The notes below the pieces were generated by a model that saw only the letters and a program-made list of their open reading frames with translations, was not told the origin of the DNA and made no database searches. Shown here in pieces: positions 1 to 9,208 of a stretch of 64,000 nt of DNA (within the stretch, counting starts at the first letter, position 1; every line of letters begins with the position of its first letter). Made by a program: the position numbers and the translations under genes. Origin of the DNA: an uncultured Bacteroidia bacterium (GTDB taxonomy: Bacteria; Bacteroidota; Bacteroidia; Bacteroidales; UBA932); the NCBI GenBank assembly GCA_902761655.1, contig CACWLD010000006.1:38809-102808 (forward strand). Direction: 5' to 3'.

Positions 1-1938
1 GGCTGAGTCGTAGTCGCAGTTGGTTCCGGGGAATACCGGGATGTAGACCAGCGGCTTGCCGCCCTTGAAGCCCTTTACGGGAGCGGGGGCCGCAGCCTTC
101 TTGACCTTGCACGGATAGAATCCTTCCGGAACAAGCCTCTTGAAGGAAGCCTCGGCCGTCTGTGGATATACCTTGGAGTATCTGCCGCTCCAGGCTTCCA
201 CCATACGGTCAAGGGAGATGCTGCTTCCATTGATGCGGGACTTGAAGTCCTCGCCGGAGGTCACCTCTCCCAGATATATTGCTGAGGGGAAGTCAAGTTC
301 TTTCTCGGACTCCACAATTATGGAGCCGTAGGAAAGGTTGAACAGGTCCTCGGGGGCTATCTTCACATTTACGCCAAAGGCGTTTCCAAAGGACATCTTG
401 GCAAGACCCTCGGCCACGCCGCCGTATCCTACGGACCATCCGGAAACTATGTTGCCCGCTTCTATCTGGCCGTGTACAAAGTCCCAGTTGGCTTTCAGCT
501 GGTCAGTGTCAGGCATACGGTTGGCAAGCGGGGTATGCTTGATCAGGTAAAGCTTGTTGCCTTCCCATTTGAGTTCCGGGGAGATTACCTTGGAAGCCTT
601 GACTGTGGTGATGCCAAATGCAACAAGGGTTGGAGGAACGCTAATGTCCTCGAAGGTGCCGCTCATCGAGTCCTTTCCGCCAATTGACGGAAGGCCGAGG
701 GCAACCTGCATCTTGAGCGCTCCAAGGAGCGCGGAAAGAGGCTTGCCCCAGCTGTGAGGGTCGTGGGTCATCCTCTCGAAGTACTCCTGGTATGAGAAGC
801 GCATTCCGGACCAGTCTGCGCCGGCTGCAACAGCCTTTGTGCAGGCCTCCACGACAGCGTAGGCTGCTCCGTGATACGGGCTCCATTCAGCCACGTAAGG
901 GTCATATCCAAAGGCCATTATGCTGGCGGTATCAGTATATCCGTCGGCAGGGAGTTTCTGTACCGAAACCTGGGTCTCGGTGCTCTGGAGCACGCCTCCG
1001 AACGGCATAAGCACGGTTGAACGGCCTATGGTGGAGTCGAACATCTCTATGAGGCCCTTCTGGGAAGCTACGTTGGGGGAAGACAGCACATTGCATATCT
1101 TGTCCGATAGGCTGTCCCCTTCCGGCTGGCGAAGGAACGGGTCCTTGTCCTCCACGGCGGCTATTGCGGCCTTGGCGTAGTGGCGGGCGCCCGCGCTGTC
1201 AATGAACTCGCGGGTGATGTCGGCCACCTTGGTGCCGGCGTTGAACATCCTCATACGGCCGCTGTCCGTGACGTCGGCCACGTAGGTTACTTCCACGTTC
1301 TCGCTTGCGCAGAACTCCTGGAAGCGCTCCCTGTCCGCCGCGGCAACCACCACGGCCATCCTTTCCTGGGATTCGCTGATGGCAAGTTCAGTGGAGTTGA
1401 GTCCGCTGTACTTGGTGGGAACCCTGTCAAGGTATATGTCCAGGCCCGCGGCGAGCTCGCCAATGGCTACGCTCACGCCTCCGGCCCCGAAGTCGTTGGA
1501 TTTCTTAATGAGGCGGGTAACATCAGGCCTGCGGAAAAGCCTCTGGAGCTTGCGCTCCTCAGGGGCGTTTCCTTTCTGGACCTCGCTGCCGCAGGACTCG
1601 AGGGAAGCCTCCGTGTGCTCCTTGGAAGAACCGGTGGCTCCGCCTATTCCGTCCCTTCCGGTACGGCCGCCCAGCAGGAGGATGACGTCGCCGGGGGCGG
1701 GGCTTTCGCGGCGGACGTTGTCCGCCTTAACGGCGCCCACCACGGCGCCTATCTCGAGGCGCTTGGCCACATAGCCGGGATGGTATATCTCACGCACGTG
1801 CGTGGTTGCAAGGCCTATCTGGTTTCCATAGCTGGAATAACCCTGGGCGGCCTTGCGGGAGATGACCTTCTGCGGGAGCTTGCCCGGGATGGTCTCCGAT
1901 ACCGGCTTGCAGATGTCACCGGCTCCGGTGACGCGCAT
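1..1938 (-). CDS. purL: Phosphoribosylformylglycinamidine synthase PurL, C-terminal part (continues past the left edge)
   Basis: This frame is open from the window edge to the point where the upstream PurL frame is broken. It encodes the rest of FGAM synthase, which makes formylglycinamidine ribonucleotide from FGAR, ATP and glutamine in purine synthesis. Visible family segments are MRVTGAG just after the break, GYSSYGNQIGLAT, LLGGRTGRDGIGGATG, FGAGGVSVAIGELA and ELAISESQERM. The start of the class I glutamine amidotransferase domain (PVFPGTNCDYDSA) lies at the very edge. ATG 1936-1938 is simply the first Met after the break, and whether it is used is unknown. Together with the upstream fragment the length would fit the roughly 1,230-residue Bacteroidales PurL. 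The identity is sure; whether the gene is intact is not. Confidence 0.85.
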   Translation of the reverse strand, partial: MRVTGAGDICKPVSETIPGKLPQKVISRKAAQGYSSYGNQIGLATTHVREIYHPGYVAKRLEIGAVVGAVKADNVRRESPAPGDVILLLGGRTGRDGIGGATGSSKEHTEASLESCGSEVQKGNAPEERKLQRLFRRPDVTRLIKKSNDFGAGGVSVAIGELAAGLDIYLDRVPTKYSGLNSTELAISESQERMAVVVAAADRERFQEFCASENVEVTYVADVTDSGRMRMFNAGTKVADITREFIDSAGARHYAKAAIAAVEDKDPFLRQPEGDSLSDKICNVLSSPNVASQKGLIEMFDSTIGRSTVLMPFGGVLQSTETQVSVQKLPADGYTDTASIMAFGYDPYVAEWSPYHGAAYAVVEACTKAVAAGADWSGMRFSYQEYFERMTHDPHSWGKPLSALLGALKMQVALGLPSIGGKDSMSGTFEDISVPPTLVAFGITTVKASKVISPELKWEGNKLYLIKHTPLANRMPDTDQLKANWDFVHGQIEAGNIVSGWSVGYGGVAEGLAKMSFGNAFGVNVKIAPEDLFNLSYGSIIVESEKELDFPSAIYLGEVTSGEDFKSRINGSSISLDRMVEAWSGRYSKVYPQTAEASFKRLVPEGFYPCKVKKAAAPAPVKGFKGGKPLVYIPVFPGTNCDYDSA

Positions 1939-2975
1939 AGAAGCGGATCCCTGATGGCTCCGCCAAGGCAGGTTGCCGCGCCTCCGAAAGGCTCTATCTC
2001 CGTAGGGTGGTTGTGGGTCTCGTTCTTGAACATAAGCAGCCAGCGCTCCTGCACTCCGTCCACATCTACGTTAACGTAGACGCTGCAGGCGTTGTTCTCT
2101 TCGCTCTGCTCCATATCGTCAAGGAGGCCCTTGGAGCGCAGGTAGCGCGCCCCAATTGTGGCGAGCTCCATCAGGCAGAGGCTCTTGCCCTGCCTTCCCA
2201 GCTCGCGGCGTATGTCGTGGAAGCGTCCCAGCTCGGATTCCAGTTCCTCCTTCATAAAGGAGTCGTCCACCGTGATCTCCGTGAGTTCGGAGGTGAAGGT
2301 GGTGTGGCGGCAATGGTCGCTCCAATAAGTGTCAAGTATGCGGAGTTCGGTCTCCGTGGGGTTGCGGCCTTCGTTCTTGAAGTAGTTGACCACCTCGCGC
2401 AGGTCGTCGGCATTCATTGCCAGGCCCCAGTCCGCACAGAACTTGTGGAACTCCTCCTCCGGCATATCGGTGAAGCCGTCCAAGATAGCAATGGGCTTCA
2501 CGTCGGCCTTGTCCTGGAGGTTCAGCTTGGAAAGATCCTTCTCGCGGGATTCTACAGCATTAATATAATAGTGCTTCACGGCCTTGAGGTCCGCGTCAGA
2601 CATATCGTCGTCAAAGACAAGCAGGCGGGAGCTGCGGATCTGGACGTCCGCCTGGGGGTCTATCAGGTGCACGCAGTCTACTGCGGAGGACGCTCTCTGG
2701 TCAAACTGGCCCGGGATGTACTCCACGGCCAGGTACCTGCGGCCTTCCAGGGGGAAGGAATCCATTACTGTGTCAGTGACGGTCTCGCCAAAGACGGTGT
2801 AGCGGCACTTGTCCAGCAGGTCTGCGGAGAAACCGCCAAGGTCATAGACATTAAGGAGACGCAGGCCGCGGATGGAAAGGCCAAGGTTCTCGTTGAGTTC
2901 GCTCTGGAGGCTTCTGGCCTCAACCCTGAAGCCCTCTTTTTTCTCTACGAATATTCGGTTGGTATTGCTGTTCAT
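1815..2975 (-). CDS. purL: PurL N-terminal fragment, frameshifted near 1941
   Basis: This is the N-terminal part of PurL, starting 9 bases after the purE stop, so purE-purL form an operon. Residues 1 to about 345 match the linker and first synthetase domains, with DTYWSDHCRHTTF, FKNETHNHPTEIEPFGGAA and GGAIRDPL. After DPL the frame leaves the family. The expected residues, roughly SGRSYVYQ, are absent and about 40 unrelated Arg/Ser-rich residues follow before a stop at 1815. The family sequence resumes in another frame at 1939-1941. The break fits a net loss of 3n+1 bases, most simply 25. It could be a genuine lesion or an assembly error. Confidence 0.85.
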   Translation of the reverse strand: MNSNTNRIFVEKKEGFRVEARSLQSELNENLGLSIRGLRLLNVYDLGGFSADLLDKCRYTVFGETVTDTVMDSFPLEGRRYLAVEYIPGQFDQRASSAVDCVHLIDPQADVQIRSSRLLVFDDDMSDADLKAVKHYYINAVESREKDLSKLNLQDKADVKPIAILDGFTDMPEEEFHKFCADWGLAMNADDLREVVNYFKNEGRNPTETELRILDTYWSDHCRHTTFTSELTEITVDDSFMKEELESELGRFHDIRRELGRQGKSLCLMELATIGARYLRSKGLLDDMEQSEENNACSVYVNVDVDGVQERWLLMFKNETHNHPTEIEPFGGAATCLGGAIRDPLLCASPEPVTSASRYRRPSRASSRRRSSPARPPRVIPAMETR

Positions 2976-2984
2976 TGGAGGAGG

Positions 2985-3452
2985 TTAGATTTCTGTACGC
3001 TTGATATTCTCTGCCTGCTGCTCGCGGAAAGACTGAAGCGCGGCGGCAAGGCCCGGGTTGGAAAGTGAGAGTATTGAAACGGCCAGCAGGGCGGCGTTCT
3101 TGGCGCCGTTCACCGATACCGTGGCAACAGGGATTCCGGAAGGCATCTGGACCATTGAAAGGAGTGCGTCCATTCCGCCGAAAGCCTTTCCGTTGATAGG
3201 CACTCCAATCACGGGAATGGTTGTCATTGAGGCGGTGACTCCGGGCAGATGCGCGGCTCCGCCGGCCCCGGCTATGATAATGTCCAGGCCGCGGTCGCGC
3301 GCGGTGGTGGCATACTCCGCAAGAAGGGCGGGTGCGCGGTGGGCGCTGATCACTTTCTTCTCGTACGGTACCCTGAAGCGGTCAAGCACGTCAAAGGCAG
3401 CCGACATGACCTCCAGATCACTTGTCGACCCCATTATAACTCCAACTTTCAT
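2985..3452 (-). CDS. purE: N5-carboxyaminoimidazole ribonucleotide mutase PurE
   Basis: PurE moves the carboxyl group of N5-CAIR to give CAIR in purine synthesis. The 155-residue protein has the full class I fold signature: [13 protein letters not shown] near the N-terminus, SAHRAP with the catalytic His, [13 protein letters not shown], and the late [16 protein letters not shown] segment. The ATG start gives the standard N-terminus MKVGVIMGS. It is the first gene of a purE-purL unit, diverging from the pyr operon. About 160 bases of untranslated leader with three small inverted repeats lie upstream. No purK is seen in the window. Confidence 0.95.
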   Translation of the reverse strand: MKVGVIMGSTSDLEVMSAAFDVLDRFRVPYEKKVISAHRAPALLAEYATTARDRGLDIIIAGAGGAAHLPGVTASMTTIPVIGVPINGKAFGGMDALLSMVQMPSGIPVATVSVNGAKNAALLAVSILSLSNPGLAAALQSFREQQAENIKRTEI

Positions 3453-3535
3453 AATTCTAAAACTACTAAATGATACTACAATGCCCGGCCAAATGAATGA
3501 CAGGGTCTTTTAAATGAGGATAGTTGTGGATAAGT

Positions 3536-3626
3536 TTCCGGAGAGTGTCCGGAAGAAGGGGAATTCTTGGTTTTACGTATGTAAAAGAGTTCCATTAACA
3601 ATGTCTGTTAGCAAGGCACAAAGTTA
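3536..3626 (-). promoter_or_regulatory. purE promoter box and hairpin-rich leader
   Basis: On the minus strand a TAACTTTG box (3626-3619) matches the Bacteroidetes -7 consensus; no good -33 TTG was found. Transcripts from it would carry three successive inverted repeats: TAACA/TGTTA (3596-3600 with 3606-3610), TTTTAC/GTAAAA (3571-3576 with 3581-3586), and TTCCGGA/TCCGGAA (3536-3542 with 3548-3554). These could be operators or a structured leader. No known purine or PRPP riboswitch core was recognised. Confidence 0.45.
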
Positions 3627-3656
3627 CAATCCAAGATTCAAAAAAAGAAAAAAAAC

Positions 3657-3686
3657 TTGCGGTATTTTGGAAAATATATAACTTTG
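3657..3686 (+). promoter_or_regulatory. Promoter of the pyr operon
   Basis: TTG at 3657-3659 and TAACTTTG at 3679-3686 are separated by 19 bases, a textbook Bacteroidetes housekeeping promoter. Transcription would begin near 3691, about 12 bases before the leader peptide start. Confidence 0.75.
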
Positions 3687-3702
3687 CAGAAACAAAGAAA
3701 CG

Positions 3703-3792
3703 ATGGAACAGATGACAAGCTGCATACAGTACTCTCCGGCTTCCGGCAAGGTATCGGCCAAACTGTTTCATTTTTATTTTTTATTTGGTTGA
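3703..3792 (+). CDS. Putative pyr operon leader peptide (29 residues)
   Basis: ATG at 3703 opens a 29-codon frame that stops with TGA at 3790-3792. The peptide begins MEQMTSC and ends KLFHFYFLFG. Its last eight sense codons before the stop are almost all U (TTT CAT TTT TAT TTT TTA TTT GGT). The stop codon overlaps the first two bases of the terminator stem. A U-rich stretch translated by a coupled ribosome directly before an intrinsic terminator is the layout of the Escherichia coli pyrBI leader, where low UTP makes RNA polymerase pause and lets the ribosome block the terminator. The frame and terminator are seen directly; the mechanism is inferred. Confidence 0.6.
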   Translation: MEQMTSCIQYSPASGKVSAKLFHFYFLFG

Positions 3793-3819
3793 CGGCTTTT
3801 GAAAGTCGTCATTTTTTTT
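3791..3819 (+). terminator. Attenuator (intrinsic terminator) before pyrC
   Basis: GACGGCTT (3791-3798) pairs with AAGTCGTC (3803-3810), an 8-bp stem with one G-U pair and a 4-base loop. It is followed by A and then eight T (3812-3819). The U tract ends only three bases before the pyrC ATG at 3823, so it lies in the 5' leader of the pyr operon rather than at a gene end, as expected for an attenuator. Confidence 0.7.
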
Positions 3820-3822
3820 GTT

Positions 3823-4941
3823 ATGGCCTTAAAGGATATAATAGAGATTCCCGCCCTTGCGGACGTGCACGTACACTTCCGCGAGCCCGGTTTCTCATAC
3901 AAGGAGACCATCCTGAGCGGGTGTATGGCGGCTGCGGCCGGCGGATACACCGCCGTGTGCCCTATGCCCAACCTCTCCCCCGCCCCGGACAGCCCGGAGA
4001 ACCTTGAGAAGGAGCTGGAATTGATCCGCAGGGACGCAATCATCGACGTGAGGCCGTACGCCACCATCACCGTGGGCCGCAAGGGCCTGGAGGTGGTGGA
4101 CGTGAAGGCCCTCAAGGGCAGCTGCGTGGCCTTCTCGGACGATGGCAGCGGCGTGCAGGATGAAGACGTTATGCGCAAGGCAATGAAACTCATTGCCGCG
4201 CAGGACTGCATCCTTGCCGCCCACTGCGAGGACAACTCCCTGCTGCGCGGCGGCTACATCCACGACGGTGAATACGCCCGCCTCCACGGCCACAAGGGCA
4301 TCTGCTCGCAGAGCGAGTGGGGCCAGATAGAAAGGGACCTGGCGCTCGCAGAGGAATGCGGCTGCGCCTACCACGTCTGCCACATCTCCACAAAGGAGAG
4401 CGTGGACCTGATCCGCCGGGCCAAGGCCCGGGGCGTGAACGTCACCTGCGAGACCGCTCCCCACTACCTTGTCCTGTGCCAGGACGACCTGCAGGAAGAC
4501 GGCCGTTTCAAGATGAACCCTCCCCTGCGCACTTCCGCAGACAGGGACGCCCTGCTGGAAGGCATCCAGGACGGCACCATAGATATGATAGCCACGGACC
4601 ACGCTCCCCACAGCGCTGAGGAAAAGTCCAAGGGACTTGAGGGCAGCGCAATGGGCATTACGGGCCTGGAAACGGCTTTCCCCGTACTTTACACCCATCT
4701 GGTTCTCAAGGGTGTCATATCTCTTGAAAAACTCGTAAATTTGATGAGCACCGCGCCTCGCAGGCGCTTCCGCCTTCCGGACGCCGGCCGCGACAGGGCC
4801 TTCTTCCAGGTTGGAGAGCCCTACGTCATAGACTCTTCCGCATTTTTCTCCAGGGGGCACAGCACCCCGTTTGACGGATGGGAGGTTTACGGCAGGTGCG
4901 TGAAGACCGTTTACAAAGGAAAGACAATATTTAAGATATAG
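3823..4941 (+). CDS. pyrC: Dihydroorotase PyrC (class I type)
   Basis: This enzyme closes N-carbamoyl-aspartate to dihydroorotate, step three of UMP synthesis. The 372-residue protein has the zinc motif DVHVHFREPG near residue 15, then PMPNLSP, HCED, HVCHIST (further His ligands), ETAPHYL, KMNPPLR and ATDHAPH with the catalytic Asp. It is shorter than typical class I dihydroorotases (about 420 to 430) because the small N-terminal beta region is minimal. I chose ATG 3823 (MALKDIIEIP). An upstream TTG at 3799 would lie inside the terminator hairpin. It is the first structural gene of the pyr operon, and carA starts 4 bases after its stop. Confidence 0.93.
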   Translation: MALKDIIEIPALADVHVHFREPGFSYKETILSGCMAAAAGGYTAVCPMPNLSPAPDSPENLEKELELIRRDAIIDVRPYATITVGRKGLEVVDVKALKGSCVAFSDDGSGVQDEDVMRKAMKLIAAQDCILAAHCEDNSLLRGGYIHDGEYARLHGHKGICSQSEWGQIERDLALAEECGCAYHVCHISTKESVDLIRRAKARGVNVTCETAPHYLVLCQDDLQEDGRFKMNPPLRTSADRDALLEGIQDGTIDMIATDHAPHSAEEKSKGLEGSAMGITGLETAFPVLYTHLVLKGVISLEKLVNLMSTAPRRRFRLPDAGRDRAFFQVGEPYVIDSSAFFSRGHSTPFDGWEVYGRCVKTVYKGKTIFKI

Positions 4942-4945
4942 GAAA

Positions 4946-6013
4946 ATGAAAAAAATGAAGCTTGTTCTCGAAAACGGGCAGGAGTTCCACGGCCTGGGAT
5001 ACGGGTCACAGAGTCCTGTCGTGGGGGAAATAGTTTTCAATACCTCAATGGTGGGGTATCAGGAAATAGCTTCCGACCCGGCCTACGCCGGACAGTTAGT
5101 AGTGATGACCTATCCGCTGATAGGCCAGTATGGTATTACCGACGACGACTTCGAGGCCCGCACCTTCTCCATCGGGGGCCTCATAGTTCGCGAGTACTGT
5201 GACACCCCGTCCAACTTCCGTTACACCAAAACCCTTTCGGAAGAGATGGACGAGCACGGAATTCCAATCCTCAGCGGGCCGGACACGCGTATGCTCACCC
5301 GCATCATCCGCACTGAAGGCAGTATGAAGGCGGCCATCGTGGACGAGTCTATGTCCACCGGCAATGCCCTGGTGCTCATTGCCCAGGCCCCTGTCCAGAC
5401 GGATCAGGTGGCCAAGGTCAGCTGCACCAAGAGATGGTTCTCACGCACGCCCCAGCACAAATATGACGTTGTGATAGTGGACTGCGGCCTCAAGCACAGC
5501 ATAGTGTCCGCCCTGAACCAGCGCGGATGCAACGTGACCGTGGTTCCCTACAACTCCACCCTGGAGGAGATCCTCTCCTTCGACCCCGACGGAGTTATCA
5601 TATCCAACGGTCCCGGCAGTCCGGACAACCTTCCGGGCCTCATAGACCTTGTAAACAACCTCAAGGGCAGGCTTCCACTGTTCGGAATCTGCCTGGGACA
5701 CCTTCTCATAGCCCGTTCCTACGGGGCCAAGACCTTCAAGATGCGCTGCGGCCACCACGGCGGTCATCCAGTCCGCAATATGGAAACCGGACGCATCATC
5801 ACCACCGAGCACAACCACAACTACGCGGTTGACGAGTCCTCTCTCAAGAAAACTCCTCTGGAGGTGGTCTACAAAGACGCTTCCGACGGCACCGTAGAGG
5901 GCCTCAAGTGCGCCGCGGACAAGGTTTACACCGTCCAGTTCTATCCTGAAGGAGCCCCGGGCCCGCAGGAGAGCGACTTTTTTGACAAATTCATAGCTAT
6001 GATGGAGGAATAG
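4946..6013 (+). CDS. carA: Carbamoyl-phosphate synthase small subunit CarA with a degenerate glutaminase site
   Basis: CarA normally hydrolyses glutamine and channels ammonia to CarB. The 355 residues show the CarA N-domain (GEIVFNTSMVGYQEI) and a class I amidotransferase domain with SNGPGSPDN and the nucleophile Cys in GICLG. Several normally invariant positions differ. GHQ is GHLL; the GGNHPV motif lacks Asn and reads GGHPV; QNHGFAVD is HNHNYAVD; and the catalytic FHPE motif reads FYPE (codon TAT). In E. coli numbering this removes Gln273, Gly313 and the triad His353, while the Cys and Glu remain. The subunit may no longer use glutamine well. It sits tightly between pyrC and carB. Confidence 0.92.
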   Translation: MKKMKLVLENGQEFHGLGYGSQSPVVGEIVFNTSMVGYQEIASDPAYAGQLVVMTYPLIGQYGITDDDFEARTFSIGGLIVREYCDTPSNFRYTKTLSEEMDEHGIPILSGPDTRMLTRIIRTEGSMKAAIVDESMSTGNALVLIAQAPVQTDQVAKVSCTKRWFSRTPQHKYDVVIVDCGLKHSIVSALNQRGCNVTVVPYNSTLEEILSFDPDGVIISNGPGSPDNLPGLIDLVNNLKGRLPLFGICLGHLLIARSYGAKTFKMRCGHHGGHPVRNMETGRIITTEHNHNYAVDESSLKKTPLEVVYKDASDGTVEGLKCAADKVYTVQFYPEGAPGPQESDFFDKFIAMMEE

Positions 6014-6016
6014 ACA

Positions 6017-9000
6017 ATGCCTAAGAGAACTGACATAAACAAGATAATGGTGATTGGCTCCGGCCCTATCGTGATTGGCCAGGCAGCCGAATTCGACTAT
6101 GCGGGCACCCAGGCCTGCCTCGCCCTCAAGGAAGAAGGCTATGAAGTTGTGCTGGTAAACTCCAACCCTGCAACCATTATGACCGATACCCATATGGCGG
6201 ACAAGGTCTATATGGAGCCGCTGGACCTGGAATACGTTGCCAAGATAATCCGCTACGAGAGGCCGGACGCCATTGTTCCCGGCCTGGGAGGCCAGACAGG
6301 CCTCAACCTGGCCGTGAAACTGGCGCGCAAGGGCGTCCTTGACGAGTGCCACGTAGAGATCCTTGGAACCTCATTCCACAGCATAGAGCAGGCGGAAGAC
6401 CGCGAACTGTTCAAGGAACTGTGCATAGAACTTGGCGAGCCGGTCATCCCTTCACAGATCTGCTACAGCATTGAAGAGGCCGTGGAGACGGCTCACAAGA
6501 TAGGCTTCCCGGTGGTTCTCCGCCCTGCCTTCACCCTTGGAGGAACAGGCGGTGGATTTGCCAGCAACGAGGCCGAACTCACCGAGATGATGCGCAACGC
6601 CCTTGCCCTCTCCCCCGTACACCAGGTACTTATCGAGAAGAGCGTAAAGGGATACAAGGAGATAGAGTTCGAGGTGATGAGGGACAAGAACGACACCGCC
6701 ATCACCATCTGCTCAATGGAGAACGTTGACCCCGTGGGTATCCACACCGGAGATTCCGTAGTGGTTGCCCCTGTACAGACCCTCGCGGACAAGGAATACG
6801 AGATACTGCGCGCAAGCGCCCTCAAGCTCATCCGCGCCCTCAAGATAGAAGGCGGATGCAACATCCAGTTCGCGCTGGATCCGCTTTCGTTCAACTACTA
6901 TATAATTGAGGTGAACCCGCGCGTGTCACGCTCGTCAGCCCTGGCGTCAAAGGCCAGCGGCTTCCCTATCGCCCGCGTAACTGCAAAGATAGCGGTGGGC
7001 CTCACCCTGGACGAGATCACGGTTGCCGGCGCCCCCGCCTGCTGCGAGCCTTCCATTGACTACATAGTGAGCAAGGTGGCGCGCTTCCCGTTCGACAAGT
7101 TCAGCGAGGCTTCCAACGAGCTGGGAACACAGATGAAGGCCACCGGAGAGGTGATGAGCATTGGCCGCACCTTTGAGGAGAGCTTCCTCAAGGCCATCCG
7201 CTCGCTTGAAATTGGCTGCTGCCACCTGTGGAAGCGCAAGTTTGAGTCGATGAGCAACGAGGAAATGCTCCAGTACATTGTCAAGTTCCCGGACGACCAC
7301 TACCTTGCAATAGCGCAGCTCATCCGCAACGGCGTGGATATCAGGCACATATATGACCGCACAAAGATTGATATGCTCTTCCTAGAAAAGATATGCAACA
7401 TTGTGCGTATGGAAGAGACCCTCAAGGCCAACCCCAAGGACAAGGATACCCTGTACCAGGCAAAGAGGATGGGATTCAGCGACAAGTTCATAGGCCAGCT
7501 GTGGGGAATGACGGAGAAGGAGACCATAGAGTACAGATGGTCCCTTGACATCAACCCGGTCTACAAGTTCATTGACAGCTGCGCCGCGGAGCACGATGCT
7601 GACGTCCCTTACTTCTACTCCACCTACGAGCAGGAGAACGAGACGGTGATAAGCAACCGCGAGAAGATCCTGGTGCTGGGCGCAGGCCCTATCAGGATAG
7701 GCCAGGGCGTGGAGTTTGACTACTCCACCGTACACGCCATCTGGGCCATCCGGGAGGCAGGGTACGAAGCCATCATCATCAACAATAACCCCGAGACCGT
7801 ATCCACAGACTACTCGATCTCTGACAAACTGTACTTTGAGCCTCTTACCGTAGAGGACGTGATGAACATCATAAGGATCGAGAAGCCAAAAGGCATTATT
7901 GTAACGCTGGGAGGCCAGACTGCCATCAACCTGGCGGGACCCCTGGCAGAGTTCGGAGTGCCCATCATTGGCACCCAGATCGATGCCATTGACAACGCGG
8001 AGGACCGCAAGCTCTTCGAGGCCATTATGCGCAAGACCGGAATCCCTCAGCCAAAGGCCAAGGCCGTGACTGACGTGGAGGAAGGCGTGAAGGCCGCGGC
8101 GGAGATTGGCTATCCGGTGCTCGTGCGCCCTTCCTTCGTACTTGGAGGCCGTGCAATGATGATAGTGGGCAACGAGGAAGCCCTCCGCCACTATCTGCAC
8201 AACGCAGTGGAAATCAACGAGAACTCCCCCGTACTTGTGGACAAGTACATACAGGGAAAGGAGTGCGAGGTTGACGCCATCTGCGACGGCAAGGACGTGT
8301 TCATCCCCGGAATAATGGAGCACGTGGAGCGCACCGGAATCCATTCCGGAGACTCCATAAGTGTGTACCCTTCATTCTCCCTGGACCAGGACGTCAAGGA
8401 CAAGATCATAGACTACACCGTGAAACTAGGCCTTGAGATTGGAATAGTTGGCCTGTTCAACATCCAGTTCATAGTTGACTCTCACAACGACGTATACGTG
8501 ATTGAGGTGAACCCCCGTTCTTCCCGTACCGTACCGTTCCTGTCCAAGTCCACAGGCGTGCCAATGGCCAAGATAGCCACCCTGGTAATGCTGGGACACT
8601 CACTCAAGGAGCAGGGCATAGACCAGGTTTACTACCCGGAGCGCCACAGGCACTACGTAAAGAGCCCGGCGTTCTCATTTGGAAAGATCAAGGGAATAGA
8701 CACATACCTCTCCCCTGAGATGAAGTCCACCGGCGAGGCAATCGGATATGACGATTCCCTGACCCGCGCGCTCTACAAGTCACTCCAGGCTTCAGGCGTG
8801 AGCGTGGTAAACTACGGAACGGTATTCGCCACCATAGCCGACAAGGACAAGGAAGAGGCTTTGCCGCTGATCCGCCGCTTCTACAACCTGGGATTCAACA
8901 TAGAGGCCACAAAGGGTACGGCCGAGTACCTCAAGAAGAATGGCATAAGGACCCGCAGCCTTGACAAGCTCAGCGAAGGCAGCAAGGACATCATCAGCAG

Positions 9001-9208
9001 CCTCCGCCAGGGCCACGTGAGCTACGTGATAAACACCATAGACATCAACCAGCACAGCACAAGGCTTGACGGATATGAGATCCGCCGCGCGGCCGTGGAG
9101 AACAACGTGACCATTTTCACTTCACTGGAGACCGTACGCGTGCTCCTGGACGTGCTGGAGGAGATTACACTTGGTATTTCTACTATTGACGACGAATACA
9201 ACCATTGA
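6017..9208 (+). CDS. carB: Carbamoyl-phosphate synthase large subunit CarB
   Basis: CarB makes carbamoyl phosphate from bicarbonate, two ATP and ammonia. The 1063-residue protein is full length, with two homologous halves. The first opens with [20 protein letters not shown] and the second, near residue 550, with [19 protein letters not shown]. Each half has an ATP-grasp domain ([12 protein letters not shown] in the second; [16 protein letters not shown] and [15 protein letters not shown]). The C-terminal MGS-like allosteric domain follows [21 protein letters not shown]. No key residue appears lost, in contrast to CarA. Its stop overlaps the pyrK start as TGATG. Confidence 0.97.
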   Translation: MPKRTDINKIMVIGSGPIVIGQAAEFDYAGTQACLALKEEGYEVVLVNSNPATIMTDTHMADKVYMEPLDLEYVAKIIRYERPDAIVPGLGGQTGLNLAVKLARKGVLDECHVEILGTSFHSIEQAEDRELFKELCIELGEPVIPSQICYSIEEAVETAHKIGFPVVLRPAFTLGGTGGGFASNEAELTEMMRNALALSPVHQVLIEKSVKGYKEIEFEVMRDKNDTAITICSMENVDPVGIHTGDSVVVAPVQTLADKEYEILRASALKLIRALKIEGGCNIQFALDPLSFNYYIIEVNPRVSRSSALASKASGFPIARVTAKIAVGLTLDEITVAGAPACCEPSIDYIVSKVARFPFDKFSEASNELGTQMKATGEVMSIGRTFEESFLKAIRSLEIGCCHLWKRKFESMSNEEMLQYIVKFPDDHYLAIAQLIRNGVDIRHIYDRTKIDMLFLEKICNIVRMEETLKANPKDKDTLYQAKRMGFSDKFIGQLWGMTEKETIEYRWSLDINPVYKFIDSCAAEHDADVPYFYSTYEQENETVISNREKILVLGAGPIRIGQGVEFDYSTVHAIWAIREAGYEAIIINNNPETVSTDYSISDKLYFEPLTVEDVMNIIRIEKPKGIIVTLGGQTAINLAGPLAEFGVPIIGTQIDAIDNAEDRKLFEAIMRKTGIPQPKAKAVTDVEEGVKAAAEIGYPVLVRPSFVLGGRAMMIVGNEEALRHYLHNAVEINENSPVLVDKYIQGKECEVDAICDGKDVFIPGIMEHVERTGIHSGDSISVYPSFSLDQDVKDKIIDYTVKLGLEIGIVGLFNIQFIVDSHNDVYVIEVNPRSSRTVPFLSKSTGVPMAKIATLVMLGHSLKEQGIDQVYYPERHRHYVKSPAFSFGKIKGIDTYLSPEMKSTGEAIGYDDSLTRALYKSLQASGVSVVNYGTVFATIADKDKEEALPLIRRFYNLGFNIEATKGTAEYLKKNGIRTRSLDKLSEGSKDIISSLRQGHVSYVINTIDINQHSTRLDGYEIRRAAVENNVTIFTSLETVRVLLDVLEEITLGISTIDDEYNH

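Noticed and set aside
3690-3800. PyrR-binding RNA in the pyr leader
   Set aside because: No PyrR-type binding loop consensus was found; the short frame plus terminator explains the leader better.
3799-3822. TTG start for pyrC at 3799
   Set aside because: It falls in the loop of the terminator hairpin and adds only a U-tract-encoded stretch; ATG 3823 gives the conserved N-terminus.
3895-5040. 381-codon minus-strand frame opposite pyrC
   Set aside because: Overlaps pyrC and the start of carA completely; rich in Val/Gly/His as expected for a mirror frame.
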